A DNA stretch of 64,000 nucleotides from Alkalihalobacterium chitinilyticum (lineage in GTDB: Bacteria; Bacillota; Bacilli; Bacillales; Bacillaceae_F). The translations under genes were made by a program, and so were the position numbers. Positions 28,711 through 37,671 of this stretch are shown piece by piece (the stretch's first letter is position 1; each line of letters opens with the position of its first letter). A model generated the notes under the pieces. That model had not been told where the DNA came from. It saw nothing but the letters and a program-made list of their open reading frames with translations, and did no database searches. The stretch covers positions 62,001 through 126,000 of the forward strand of contig NZ_JAOTPO010000005.1 in assembly GCF_029028005.1 (NCBI RefSeq), given 5' to 3'.

Positions 28711-29367
28711 ATGAGGAAACAATTTGCAGTTATTGGTTTAGGGCGTTTTGGGGGATCTGTATGTAAAGAGCTTTACAAGATGGGGCACGATGTACTAGCC
28801 ATTGACTCAAACGAGGACAAAGTCAATGAGTTTACGAATTTTTCAACCCATACAGTGATCGCGAATGCAACAGAAGAAAGTACCCTTCAAAGTTTAGGGA
28901 TCCGTAATTTTGACTATGTCATTGTGGCTATCGGTGAAAACATTCAATCTAGTATTCTATGTACATTATTATTGAAAGAAATGGGCGTTAAAAACGTTTG
29001 GGTGAAAGCGCAAAACGATTATCACCATAAGGTTTTGGAGAAAATAGGTGCAGATCGAATTGTCCACCCTGAAAAAGATATGGGTATCCGAATAGCGCAA
29101 CATCTTGTATCAGAAAAAATTATCGATTATATTGAATTATCCGATGAATATAGTATTGTCGAGCTTTTAGCGACAGAAAAAGTAGCAAACCGTTCTCTTA
29201 TTCAGCTAGATATCCGTGCCAAATACGGGTGTACCATTTTAGCCTTCAAACGAAAAGAACAAGTTATCGTTTCTCCATTACCAGATGACCTCATTCATTT
29301 AAATGACATCCTTATCGTCATTGGACATAAAAATGACTTAAAACGGTTTGAAGAAGAAGGTTTATAA
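28711..29367 (+). CDS. Ktr potassium uptake system regulatory subunit (KtrA/KtrC)
   Basis: 218 aa. RCK_N domain with nucleotide-binding GLGRFGGSV near the N-terminus, a second strand ending VLAIDSNEDKVNEF, and a TrkA_C domain (about 135-218). It gates a KtrB/KtrD channel with ATP and c-di-AMP. The ATG at 28711 has AAAGGAGAGG at 5 nt. No channel gene is nearby, which fits the orphan KtrC rather than KtrAB arrangement. A possible promoter TTGACA-N17-TAAATT lies at 28643-28671. Confidence 0.9.
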   Translation: MRKQFAVIGLGRFGGSVCKELYKMGHDVLAIDSNEDKVNEFTNFSTHTVIANATEESTLQSLGIRNFDYVIVAIGENIQSSILCTLLLKEMGVKNVWVKAQNDYHHKVLEKIGADRIVHPEKDMGIRIAQHLVSEKIIDYIELSDEYSIVELLATEKVANRSLIQLDIRAKYGCTILAFKRKEQVIVSPLPDDLIHLNDILIVIGHKNDLKRFEEEGL

Positions 29368-29368
29368 A

Positions 29369-29410
29369 AAAAGAAAAAAGTGATGCCAGGTACCTGGCAT
29401 CACTTTTTTC
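29369..29410. terminator. Perfect palindromic terminator
   Basis: AAAAGTGATGCCAGGTACC pairs with GGTACCTGGCATCACTTTT as an uninterrupted palindrome with T-runs on both strands. Core GTGATGCCAGG recalls Bacillus intergenic terminators. Confidence 0.9.
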
Positions 29411-29451
29411 AGTTACACAGGAAAAACTGAGCCAGAAGAAGAATTTACGCA

Positions 29452-29555
29452 CCAAATATATCCAGATAAAGGGAGAAGTCAGCTATAAGAAAAATACTCA
29501 CGCCCAACTATCTAGTTACAGGAAGAAGTAAGCTGTTATACAAATGGGGTAAGTG
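29452..29555 (+). repeat. Degenerate direct repeat (two ~50 bp units)
   Basis: The two units 29452-29505 and 29506-29555 align over the pattern TACGC-C-CAA-TAT-C-AG-TA-AGG-AGAAGT-AGCT-T-A, about 70 percent identical by eye. Confidence 0.5.
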
Positions 29556-29595
29556 CTGCATACTAACAGCAACATCAAAATAGGGAGTGAAGTCC

Positions 29596-29892
29596 ATGTT
29601 TAACAACAATACGAATTTGAACTTTCCTTTTTTTCGTGTAGCTGATGCTGAAACGCAAGTAAAGAATGCTCATGACATGTATGATATTTACGTCAATCGT
29701 CATTTTGTCGGACAAAAAGTATTATTAACACAAAATGAAAGTGTTGATGATGTGTTGGATTTTTTAAGTCAGCAAGGTGTACATAATGTTTCTGCTCATT
29801 TAGAAGGTGATCATTATGTAATTCAATCTAAGACGCCAAAAGACATCGAACATATTACAAACGTTTTAACGACATACTTAAATAATAATTAA
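29596..29892 (+). CDS. Small soluble protein, unknown
   Basis: 98 aa starting MFNNNTNLNFPFFRVADAET. Predicted alternating strand/helix (DIYVNRHFVGQKVLLTQ, DVLDFLSQQGVHNVSAHLEG) looks like a small alpha/beta domain. The ATG at 29596 has GGGAGTGA at 5 nt. A terminator (29911-29953) follows. No family is recognised. Confidence 0.65.
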   Translation: MFNNNTNLNFPFFRVADAETQVKNAHDMYDIYVNRHFVGQKVLLTQNESVDDVLDFLSQQGVHNVSAHLEGDHYVIQSKTPKDIEHITNVLTTYLNNN

Positions 29893-29910
29893 ACTCGATA
29901 TTTAAAGATG

Positions 29911-29953
29911 AAGCATAGTTTCCGCGATTAAGTTGGAAATTATGCTTTTTTTG
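29911..29953 (+). terminator. Terminator
   Basis: AAGCATA-TTTCC pairs with GGAAA-TATGCTT, then TTTTTTG. Confidence 0.75.
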
Positions 29954-30102
29954 TTCTTAGCTGCACACATAGCAAGGAGGCTTCTAGCCGTGCAAAATCT
30001 TCAATTTCCTGTATAATAGGAACTCTATCAGTTAATAAAGAAGCTTGTTTGTTTACAAGCTAATATATAGATAAAGAAAAACAACTAGGAGACGGAGAAG
30101 CT

Positions 30103-30867
30103 ATGAAACTTATTTCTTGGAATGTAAATGGAATTAGAGCATGTGTTACCAAAGGTTTTTTAGACTATTTTAAAGATATGAACGCTGACATTTTTTGTCT
30201 TCAAGAAACAAAATGTCAAGAAGGGCAAATTACCCTCGAATTAGAGGGGTATGAGCAATATTGGAATTATGCCGAAAAGAAAGGGTATTCTGGAACAGCT
30301 GTGTTTACGAAGAAGACACCACTATCTGTAACTTATGGAGTAGGTCAAAATGATGATGAACAGGAAGGCCGCATCATTACATTAGAGTTTGATACGTTCT
30401 ATTTAGTTAATGTTTATACACCAAATTCAAAGCGAGACTTGTCGCGACTTTCTTACCGACTTCAATGGGAAGATGAACTTCGCCTATACTTGAACGAACT
30501 CAATGCAAAGAAGCCTGTTATCTATTGTGGAGATTTAAATGTAGCCCATCAAGAAATTGATCTAAAAAACCCAAAACCAAACGATGGAAATTCAGGTTTC
30601 ACGAAGGAAGAGCGAGAAAAAATGACAACACTACTTACAAATGGATTTGTCGATACATTTAGGCACTGTTATCCAGATCAAACCGACACTTACACATGGT
30701 GGTCTTATATGAGCAAAGTGCGTGAGCGAAACATCGGCTGGAGAATTGATTATTTTATTATTTCTGAAGCATTGAAAGAAAAGATCATCGATGCTCAAGT
30801 TCATAGTCACATTTTAGGCAGTGACCACTGTCCAGTTGTGCTAGAGTTGAACATAGATCAAAACTAG
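30103..30867 (+). CDS. exoA: Exodeoxyribonuclease III / AP endonuclease
   Basis: 254 aa of the Xth/ExoA family. Catalytic segments seen: ISWNVNGIRA, LQETKC (Glu), GRIITLEF, NVYTPNS, YCGDLNVAH and the terminal GSDHCPVVLEL. It cleaves DNA at abasic sites in base excision repair. RBS AGGAGACGGAG precedes the ATG. A hairpin follows. Confidence 0.95.
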   Translation: MKLISWNVNGIRACVTKGFLDYFKDMNADIFCLQETKCQEGQITLELEGYEQYWNYAEKKGYSGTAVFTKKTPLSVTYGVGQNDDEQEGRIITLEFDTFYLVNVYTPNSKRDLSRLSYRLQWEDELRLYLNELNAKKPVIYCGDLNVAHQEIDLKNPKPNDGNSGFTKEEREKMTTLLTNGFVDTFRHCYPDQTDTYTWWSYMSKVRERNIGWRIDYFIISEALKEKIIDAQVHSHILGSDHCPVVLELNIDQN

Positions 30868-30887
30868 AAAAAACAGAAGTGTAAACC

Positions 30888-30936
30888 GGGAGAAATCATG
30901 TTATTTAATTTAACGTGCTTTCTCCTATTTTAGTCC
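30888..30936 (+). terminator. Probable terminator after exoA
   Basis: GGGAGAAA-CA pairs imperfectly with TG-TTTCTCC across about 28 nt, then TATTTT. Confidence 0.5.
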
Positions 30937-31073
30937 TATTTTTGTTCTATAATGAAGGTGTTTGTACTTTTTTGTTGAATTGAAAGATGGAGTAAATAAC
31001 ATTAGCATATTATCAACCATTTTAAATTCACATTATCATCTATCTTACAACTTGGAGTAGTACAATTATTTTT

Positions 31074-31139
31074 ACGGGCAGTTATCTCCACAATGGGCGT
31101 ATTTTATATCAACGTCCATATGTTGGAGTTACTGCCCGT
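31074..31139 (+). repeat. Long nested hairpin before the kinase gene
   Basis: ACGGGCAGT opens and ACTGCCCGT closes the 66-nt element; CTCCA/TGGAG and ATGGGCGT/ACGTCCAT continue the stem inward. It lies 40 nt before the kinase start and has no T-run, so a regulatory leader or a miniature inverted-repeat remnant are both possible. Confidence 0.6.
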
Positions 31140-31180
31140 TAATATGAAAAAAAAGGAATGAATTGGAAAGGAATGTATTC

Positions 31181-32251
31181 ATGAATGAGGTTGACGACAA
31201 AGAAAGAAGATTAGACGCCTTTATTGACAATTTGCAGGACCCTTTTTTCATATTAAATGAGTACGGTGAATGCAAATACTTGAATAAAGCAACAGAAAGG
31301 TTATTTGTAACATCAAAAGAGTCATTGACGAACAAAGTGATCTGGAAAGAAGCTAGAGCACTTGCTCATACCCCCTTATACATTAAATTTCAAGAAGTTA
31401 TAAAAACGGGAGAAAATGTACAATTTGAGCTATTATGTGAGCGGACACTAAAGTGGTTTAATGTAGAAATATCTACTTCAGAAAACGAATATGCCATTCA
31501 ATTTCATGACATTACATTTACTAAAAAAGTACTGGAAAAGACAATACAAAAATACAATTCTCTTTTTGAGGCACAGCAGCTTCACATTCAATCAGAAAAG
31601 CTAAGTTTTATCAGCGAATTAGCAGCAGGGATCGCCCACGAAATTAATAATCCGTTAACGACCATTAAAGGTTTCCTTCAATTATGGAAGGAAGGTTCTA
31701 TCCATTACCCAGATCATTATTCAATTTTTGAAAGTGAACTAGAGCGAATTGCATTGATTTCTAATGAATTATTAACATTAGGTAAGCCTTTATCTCAACA
31801 AGTCAAGCTACATGACATTAGTACAATCTTACGTGAAACTACTGAGATCTTTCAACAAGATGCACAGAAGAGAAATATTCAAATTTTCTGTAATACAAAA
31901 GAAAGTACCTGTTTTGTACTGTGCAATGAAGCACAAATGAAACAAGTTTTTTTTAATATAATCGAAAATGGCATAGATGCTATGGATGATGGCGGGAAAA
32001 TGATTGTGGACACTTCTATTAGTGATCAAAACGTTGTTGTATCAATTAGTGATGATGGAAAAGGCATACCATCTGAAATACTAAATAAAATTGGCGAACC
32101 CTTTTATACAACGAAAGAAAAAGGAACAGGTCTTGGATTGATGGTATGCTATGGAATAGTTAAACAGTACAATGGTGAGATTTTTGTTTCTACTAAAGTA
32201 GGAACGGGAACGACATTTACTATAAAGTTACCACTTGTAGATATGTCATAA
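31181..32251 (+). CDS. Cytoplasmic PAS sensor histidine kinase (sporulation-kinase type)
   Basis: 356 aa with no membrane segment. PAS domain at 10-115; the dimerisation helix carries AAGIAHEINNPLTTIKGFLQ (phospho-acceptor His153), followed by the ATPase boxes NIIENGIDAM (N), DDGKGIP (G1), GEPFYTTKEKGTGLGL (F/G2). The H-box sequence matches KinA/KinE-type kinases that feed Spo0F, and no response regulator is adjacent. The ATG at 31181 has GGAAAGGA at 9 nt; TTG at 31163 is an alternative start. Confidence 0.87.
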   Translation: MNEVDDKERRLDAFIDNLQDPFFILNEYGECKYLNKATERLFVTSKESLTNKVIWKEARALAHTPLYIKFQEVIKTGENVQFELLCERTLKWFNVEISTSENEYAIQFHDITFTKKVLEKTIQKYNSLFEAQQLHIQSEKLSFISELAAGIAHEINNPLTTIKGFLQLWKEGSIHYPDHYSIFESELERIALISNELLTLGKPLSQQVKLHDISTILRETTEIFQQDAQKRNIQIFCNTKESTCFVLCNEAQMKQVFFNIIENGIDAMDDGGKMIVDTSISDQNVVVSISDDGKGIPSEILNKIGEPFYTTKEKGTGLGLMVCYGIVKQYNGEIFVSTKVGTGTTFTIKLPLVDMS

Positions 32252-32274
32252 TTTTTTAGAGACTCTTTTCTCAA

Positions 32275-32880
32275 AGGTTGTTTTGCTTTGGGACCATAGC
32301 TAAACAGCTACTTAATTCTTCGCGCTGTACAGTCAGTGCATTAAAAAACATCAATGGACTTCAGGGTAACACCATTTACCGAGGTGACGTCATCAAACTT
32401 GTTCCTCGTCAACAAGCAAAGGAAATGAAACCTGCAAAAGAAATACAGCCAGTGCCTAAACGATATACAAATACAGAAGACCAAGCAAGAGATTGTGTTA
32501 TATAACAACCGGAACATTATATTGGTTATGTTATAAATTTTGAGCAACTCTTGATGAAGTACCTAATTTGTTTGATTGTTCCTTTTTTACCCAATTAGTG
32601 TTTCAACAAAACGGTATTGATATTTTCGCGAACATTTAGACAACAAGCGAGTCTCGGGACAAGTGTTCAAAACTTAGAACGAGGAGATTTAATTTCTTTT
32701 ACAAACCAAGATTTATATACAGATGGTCGAGTAGGCCATGTCGGTATTTATATGGGTAACGGCGATATGACCCACGCTTCTTCATCAGAGGTGTTCATAT
32801 TGCTGAAAACTTTATGGAAATTGGATATTGGCAAGCAAAATTATTTATTGAAATGAGTAATTGGATAAATCGGAAAAACG
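32275..32880 (+). pseudogene. Remnant LysM + NlpC/P60 cell wall peptidase
   Basis: The first frame (32278-32505) holds a LysM-like stretch (TIAKQLLNSS, NINGLQGNTIYRGDVIKLV). After a stop and about 60 nt the reading resumes as FDCSFFTQLVFQQNGIDI, the catalytic-Cys segment of NlpC/P60. An extra T near 32625 shifts the frame to RTFRQQASLGTSV...RVGHVGIYMGNG (catalytic His part), and another shift near 32793 moves it to GVHIAENFMEIGYWQAKLF. The 5' end with a signal peptide is absent. At least two frameshifts and a deletion: not functional. Confidence 0.8.
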
Positions 32881-32998
32881 AAGAGGCTGACTCAAAAGGA
32901 GTTTGTAACCTACTGAAAAATACTGCTGCAGTGTGACTTTAGTATGCAGTACTTTGCGGTAGGAGTGACAGATTTTCTTTATAGGTCAAGCCTCTTTT
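32881..32998. repeat. Large nested inverted repeat ending in TTTT
   Basis: Outer arms AAGAGGCTGAC and GTCAAGCCTCTT; inner arms CCTAC-TACTGC and GCAGTA-GGTAGG around 32909-32963. Could be a terminator or MITE-like element; it directly follows the P60 remnant. Confidence 0.65.
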
Positions 32999-33038
32999 CC
33001 TATTTGTAATAAAATATAAAAAAATTCAAAAAACAGTG

Positions 33039-33066
33039 TTGACTTTATTCTGTGCTGTTATATAAT
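33039..33066 (+). promoter_or_regulatory. Sigma-A-type promoter of the BH0509-like gene
   Basis: TTGACT at 33039-33044 and TATAAT at 33061-33066 with a 16-nt spacer, about 48 nt before the start codon. Confidence 0.65.
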
Positions 33067-33113
33067 AATAATCAAATAAAACATTGTTATAATACAGGAA
33101 GGGGAAATTAAGA

Positions 33114-33254
33114 ATGAGTAGAAAAGAACGTGAGAATATGATCCGTTATATTGAAATGGTAAAAGGGTTGGAGAAGCAAACAATGTCACACATGACAGAT
33201 CAAGATATTGAATATATCTACGAAACAACTTATATGCGTCACGAAAGCGAGTAA
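33114..33254 (+). CDS. BH0509-like small protein (46 aa)
   Basis: Translation begins MSRKERENMIRYIEMVKG and ends YIYETTYMRHESE. The MSRKERENMI start and a TDQDIEYIYE segment match the short BH0509 family as I remember it. RBS AGGAAGGGGAAA and a clear promoter support expression. Function unknown. Confidence 0.75.
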   Translation: MSRKERENMIRYIEMVKGLEKQTMSHMTDQDIEYIYETTYMRHESE

Positions 33255-33334
33255 AAGAGTTTAGTATACGCTATTGTATTGTGTGATTGTTAAAAATTAA
33301 GATCATTAAATGATACTCATTCTTGTGACCTAAG

Positions 33335-33377
33335 AAAAAGCGAGGTTGTCCTTCACTGAAGGAACACCTCGCTTTTT
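33335..33377. terminator. Bidirectional terminator
   Basis: AAAAAGCGAGGT-TCCTTC pairs with GAAGGA-ACCTCGCTTTTT; shared by the small gene and the convergent glycosyltransferase gene. Confidence 0.85.
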
Positions 33378-33381
33378 AGTT

Positions 33382-34536
33382 TTACTTTTTTTTTGGTTTA
33401 CGTAGCTCCGCTAATGGGTAATGTGTGCCTCTCCAAATAATCCCGCCCCGTACGGTTGTTAAAATCGTTGCACGGATAATGCAGTAAATAAACAGTAGTA
33501 CTGAAATGGGAAATACCAAAAAGTACTTAAGTGCATTTTTCGCCATAACATTAGCCGTTCGATGATATAAAAGAAACAATAGTGCGATCGTGAACAAATA
33601 GACGATTCTAGTAAGACCAGTCGTAAAAAATACAGCAAGAAAAGGAAGGAGTTGTGAAATAAAAACACCTAAAATAGCGAACACAACCATTGTATACCGA
33701 TAATATAGACCAGCAAATGCATTTTTTTCTAATCCAATCAAGGCTCCCTTTAATGTAGCATACCATTCTACTTCTAGATGTTCTAACGCAGAGACGAAAC
33801 GTTGTTTTTTACCAGAACTTTTTATTTGAATGCCAAGCATCAAGTCATCATCAGGACGTTCACGGATCACTTGATGTGTACCTATTTCTTCGTAAGCATC
33901 TCTTCTTAACAGGTTAAAAGCCCCGATCCCAATAGCTATTTTACTATTATCATCATTGGCTTTCCAAGGACGTTTAAAATAGGAGAAACCGAACAGAAAA
34001 AAGGTTACGAATGCCTTCGCCCAAAATCGTTTCACATTCATATTCGGAGCGAGCGTCAAATGATCAACTTGGTGTGGAATCATAAAAGAGAGTGCTTTTT
34101 CTAATGTATCTGGTTTGTAATACACATCTGCGTCTGTAAAAAGGAGATAGTCTCCCTTTGAAGCTAAATACCCTTGATATAAAGCATGGTTTTTCCCGAG
34201 CCAACCTTCGTCTAGGTGCTCGATATGAATCGGTTGGATTCGGTTATCGGTATTACTGATTTGATTAATGATTGCACCGGTTTGGTCAGTGGAGCGGTCA
34301 TTGACAACGATCCATTCTATATTTTTATACGTTTGTTGAAGTTGCGATTGCAAACTTCCTTCAATATCCTTTTCTTCATTCCGAGCAGCAACAATGATGG
34401 AAACTAACGGCGGGTTCAGCTTGATTGTGTCATTTGTTTCTACGTTTTCTAACTTCTCAAGTTTCCTCATTCCTAGTGTTGCATCGATTAAAACAGCGAA
34501 CCAAAATAGACAAGTTATGATCGCTAAAATAAGCAT
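33382..34536 (-). CDS. Membrane glycosyltransferase family 2
   Basis: 384 aa. One N-terminal membrane helix, then a GT-A catalytic domain (SIIVAARNEEKDIEGSL, NDRSTDQTG, LLFTDADVYY with the DxD motif, ERPDDDLMLG) and three or four C-terminal helices. The layout resembles carotenoid-glucosyl and similar lipid glycosyltransferases (CruC/CrtQ group). ATG at 34536 with GTGGTGA upstream is preferred; GTG at 34548 is the alternative. No pigment genes are adjacent, so the acceptor is unknown. Confidence 0.8.
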   Translation of the reverse strand: MLILAIITCLFWFAVLIDATLGMRKLEKLENVETNDTIKLNPPLVSIIVAARNEEKDIEGSLQSQLQQTYKNIEWIVVNDRSTDQTGAIINQISNTDNRIQPIHIEHLDEGWLGKNHALYQGYLASKGDYLLFTDADVYYKPDTLEKALSFMIPHQVDHLTLAPNMNVKRFWAKAFVTFFLFGFSYFKRPWKANDDNSKIAIGIGAFNLLRRDAYEEIGTHQVIRERPDDDLMLGIQIKSSGKKQRFVSALEHLEVEWYATLKGALIGLEKNAFAGLYYRYTMVVFAILGVFISQLLPFLAVFFTTGLTRIVYLFTIALLFLLYHRTANVMAKNALKYFLVFPISVLLFIYCIIRATILTTVRGGIIWRGTHYPLAELRKPKKK

Positions 34537-34693
34537 CTGTTTCACCACATTTGATTATAATTGAATTTATTTACTAGTATACGTCACGAATCAGTTATTG
34601 ATATTTTACAAAGAATAGAGGCTGGGGTAAACGATTATGCTTTTAGCGAAAGAAGTTTACTTGTGAATAGACCTTTAGATCGTATAAATATAT

Positions 34694-34809
34694 AAAAAGA
34701 GTAACTCATTAGTTAGTGTGTACACTGAATCACTGAGACATGCTCCCATTTATTAAAAACAGAAACAGTCTCTATGATATCGTACAGTACAAACCGTTAT
34801 GAGTTACTC
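34694..34809 (-). terminator. Long-loop terminator of zagA
   Basis: On the minus strand GAGTAACTCAT and ATGAGTTACTC pair about 88 nt apart and are followed by TTTTTATA. The outer stem begins 20 nt after the zagA stop. Confidence 0.6.
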
Positions 34810-34829
34810 CATTTTAGGCATTTTAAAGA

Positions 34830-36008
34830 TTAAGCTTCAACAAAACGAGGAATCGGATCGTTAAACGTTGTCCAATCCATGTTCATTTCTTCATCCGTTA
34901 ACAAGCATTCATCAAGTGAAGCCTCTACTTCAGCGTGGTTCATATCAATTCCAATAAGAACAAGTTCTATTATACGGTCACCAAATACTGGATCCCATTT
35001 TTCAAGTAATTCTGGTTCTTCTTGCAGTGTTTTTTGTTTTTCAGTTTCTGTGTATGCAGCCACCCATTCACCGGCACCTTGAATCGTTACGGCAGAACCT
35101 GCTTGAGAGAGAAGACCTGCCATATCATTTCTTGATGCAAGCCAGAAGAAGCCTTTGGCTCGAACGACATCAACTGGCCAATTTTCAAGCCAATTCATTA
35201 AACGCTCTGGATGAAACGGCTTACGGCGACGGTAAACAAACGAAGTCACTCCATATTCTTCAGTTTCTGGTGTATGCTCTTCGTTTAATTCTTTAATCCA
35301 ACCAGGCGATTGACTTGATTTATCAAAATCAAAACGGTTTGTATTTAAAATTTCTGTTAGTGGAACGTTGGAATGTGAAGTAGGAATGATCTTGGCATCG
35401 GCATTCATTTTGCGTAAGAAGTCCATTAGTTCTTTTGTATCGCTTTCCTCTAACATTTCGGTCTTATTTAAAATAATCACATTGGCAAATTCCATTTGAT
35501 CTATTAAGAGATCAGCAATATCACGCGTATCCGTTTCATCTGTACCTTGTTTACGGTCTAATAACGTTTCACCTGATGCGTAATCTTCCCAGAAACGGTT
35601 GGCATCAACGACAGTAACCATCGTATCTAAACGGCATTTTGACGTTAAATCAATATCCATTTCTTCATCTAGATAGGTGAACGTTTGAGCAACAGGGATA
35701 GGCTCACTGATTCCTGAAGACTCGATGACAATGTAGTCAATACCGCCAGCATCGACTAATTGTTCCACTTCTTTCATTAAGTCTTCACGCAGTGTACAGC
35801 AAATACAGCCATTTTGCATTTCAACAAGTTTTTCTTCGGTACGAACAAAGCCGCCATCTTTAACTAGTTTTGCATCAACGTTTACTTCGCTCATATCGTT
35901 AACGATGACAGCTACTTTTAAGCCTTCACGATTTTGTAATATATGATTTAGTAAGGTTGTCTTACCTGCTCCTAAATATCCACTTAAAACTGTTACTGGT
36001 ACTCTCAT
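34830..36008 (-). CDS. zagA: Zur-regulated zinc GTPase metallochaperone ZagA (YciC)
   Basis: 392-aa COG0523 protein. Walker [16 protein letters not shown], the metal-binding [10 protein letters not shown] (CxCC), ESSGISEP and the base-recognition NKTE are all present; the C-terminal CobW_C domain carries [12 protein letters not shown]. ZagA delivers Zn to a folate enzyme when zinc is scarce in B. subtilis. ATG at 36008 has AGGAGGAAT at 8 nt. A Zur box overlaps its promoter (36067-36079), which confirms zinc control. Confidence 0.92.
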   Translation of the reverse strand: MRVPVTVLSGYLGAGKTTLLNHILQNREGLKVAVIVNDMSEVNVDAKLVKDGGFVRTEEKLVEMQNGCICCTLREDLMKEVEQLVDAGGIDYIVIESSGISEPIPVAQTFTYLDEEMDIDLTSKCRLDTMVTVVDANRFWEDYASGETLLDRKQGTDETDTRDIADLLIDQMEFANVIILNKTEMLEESDTKELMDFLRKMNADAKIIPTSHSNVPLTEILNTNRFDFDKSSQSPGWIKELNEEHTPETEEYGVTSFVYRRRKPFHPERLMNWLENWPVDVVRAKGFFWLASRNDMAGLLSQAGSAVTIQGAGEWVAAYTETEKQKTLQEEPELLEKWDPVFGDRIIELVLIGIDMNHAEVEASLDECLLTDEEMNMDWTTFNDPIPRFVEA

Positions 36009-36058
36009 TTCTAATATTCCTCCTATAAGCTCAACCACGGTGTAGGGAAGTAGCTTCC

Positions 36059-36079
36059 ATTATAAACGTAATTATTACG
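36059..36079 (-). promoter_or_regulatory. Zur box and -10 element of zagA
   Basis: CGTAATTATTACG at 36067-36079 is a perfect palindrome matching the core of the Bacillus Zur consensus TCGTAATNATTACGA. TATAAT (complement of 36059-36064) lies next to it, so Zur would block RNA polymerase. Confidence 0.85.
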
Positions 36080-36264
36080 GTTTATAGTCTATCGTAACAT
36101 GTCTTGATTGTAAATAGTATTTATTTCGATTTAGAATTTTAATCAAACAAGCTATTGGTAGTAGAAGGAGATTATCGCAGAAAAACAAAATTCGACGAAA
36201 TAAAGGACAATGATAGGAACGATATCGAATACCTATAGACCATAACTGTAAGGGAGAGCCGATC

Positions 36265-37125
36265 ATGAATAAAGAAATCGTATTAATTACGGGAACGAAT
36301 AGTGGTTTTGGGTACCTATCCACACTTGACTTAGCATCTCAAGGATATACAGTCATCGCCACGATGCGTGACCTATCCAAACAAACAGAGCTTCTCAAGG
36401 AAGCAGAGCAAAAGAAGTTAACAGATCGGATTGAAATACTGCCATTAGACGTGACGGACCCTCATCAAATTGAACACGTCAGGCAGCATGTTGAAAATCA
36501 ATATGGTCAAATAGATATTCTGATCAATAATGCTGGATTTAGTGCCGGAGGAATTACAGAGCTCTTGGACCTAGAAGAGTGGAAGGCACAGTTTGATACA
36601 AACCTTTTCGGTGTCATTGCCGTAACAAAAGCATTTCTTCCGATGATGCGTGAGAAGCGAAACGGTAAGATCATTAATATTGGAAGCGTTAGCGGACACG
36701 TTGGTTTTCCTGGTTTAGGTCCCTACGTTTCATCAAAGTTTGCACTATCTGGGTTTAGTGAGTCCCTTCGGCTAGAATTACTGCCTTTTGGCATTCAAGT
36801 GAGCATCGTCGAACCAGGTTCGTATAAAACTGAAATTTGGGAAAAATCCTTGAGTAAAATTGACCCAAATATTGATGGCGACTATGACGCGTTTATGAAA
36901 AAAGTTTACTCTGTGGCAAAGAAAACCGGGGAACGAGCAGATGACCCGAATGAAGTAGTCGAAGTTATCGCTAATATCTGTCGGTCGAAAAAAACAAAAC
37001 TTCGCTATCCAGTTGGAAAAGGGATCCGAGCGACAATTTTTATGAAGAACCTTCTTCCCTGGGCATGGTTCGAATCAATGGTTCAAAAAAAGATGAAGTT
37101 GGGTGGTAATCATCGAAAAGGTTGA
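36265..37125 (+). CDS. SDR-family oxidoreductase
   Basis: 286 aa classical short-chain dehydrogenase. NAD(P)-binding TGTNSGFG, NNAGFSAGG, catalytic Ser in GSVSGHVG and YVSSK. Length and the C-terminal extension fit ketoreductase-like SDRs. RBS AAGGGAGAG. Substrate is unknown. Confidence 0.88.
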   Translation: MNKEIVLITGTNSGFGYLSTLDLASQGYTVIATMRDLSKQTELLKEAEQKKLTDRIEILPLDVTDPHQIEHVRQHVENQYGQIDILINNAGFSAGGITELLDLEEWKAQFDTNLFGVIAVTKAFLPMMREKRNGKIINIGSVSGHVGFPGLGPYVSSKFALSGFSESLRLELLPFGIQVSIVEPGSYKTEIWEKSLSKIDPNIDGDYDAFMKKVYSVAKKTGERADDPNEVVEVIANICRSKKTKLRYPVGKGIRATIFMKNLLPWAWFESMVQKKMKLGGNHRKG

Positions 37126-37294
37126 AGTAAGACTTATTGCGGATGCAGGAGGTTTCTTCAATTCACTCGTTCTATACACCGATACTGCAGAGGCTGTCGA
37201 TTTTTACCATGCACTCGGATTTACAAAAACAGAGCCATATCAAAAAGTTACAAAGGTTTCTCACTATTTAAAAATTAAACCCATAAACCTATAA
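37120..37294 (+). pseudogene. 3' fragment of a GNAT acetyltransferase-like gene
   Basis: The frame encodes SLVLYTDTAEAVDFYHALGF then a SHYLKI end, typical of the last third of a GNAT protein. It begins inside the SDR gene and lacks the acetyl-CoA-binding part and an RBS, so it is likely a remnant that the SDR stop codon now overlaps. Confidence 0.5.
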
Positions 37295-37327
37295 AAAATC
37301 AAGGTTACCATAACCTTGATTTTTTAT
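37292..37327 (+). terminator. Terminator
   Basis: AAAAATCAAGGTTA pairs with TAACCTTGATTTTT over CCA, then TATG. Confidence 0.85.
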
Positions 37328-37416
37328 GCAGACCGTAATTAATGCGCCTAAGAATTGGAATATAAAAACAATCTTCTAATACATTGTACTATTAACTTCT
37401 ATGAGGATGTGTCGTA

Positions 37417-37500
37417 ATGGCTACGAAGATTTTTGTTGGAAACTATAAAGGCGGAGATGGAGATAAACCCACTATTACAAAAGCCATTTGTACGAAATGA
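37417..37500 (+). pseudogene. Short ParA/Soj-like ATPase remnant
   Basis: Translation begins MATKIFVGNYKGGDGDKP, a damaged form of the ParA deviant Walker A (KGGVGKTT), and stops after 27 codons. Nothing else of the domain is seen. The rest of 37328-37671 holds no other supported feature. Confidence 0.5.
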
Positions 37501-37671
37501 TCAACTCTAATATTCGGGCGAGAAAAGGCGGGATTGCTTTTTCTAAAGTATAAATCTAGGCTGAGCGTAACTAATTAATTTGCTGACATCCTTTGTAACT
37601 GGAGGATAAAATTCATTTACTGTCGAAATAAGCAATAAATAAATCTAATTCACTAACGTTCGGGGTGCCCA

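Noticed and set aside
31829-32029. Frame antisense to the kinase gene
   Set aside because: Shadow of the catalytic domain coding sequence.
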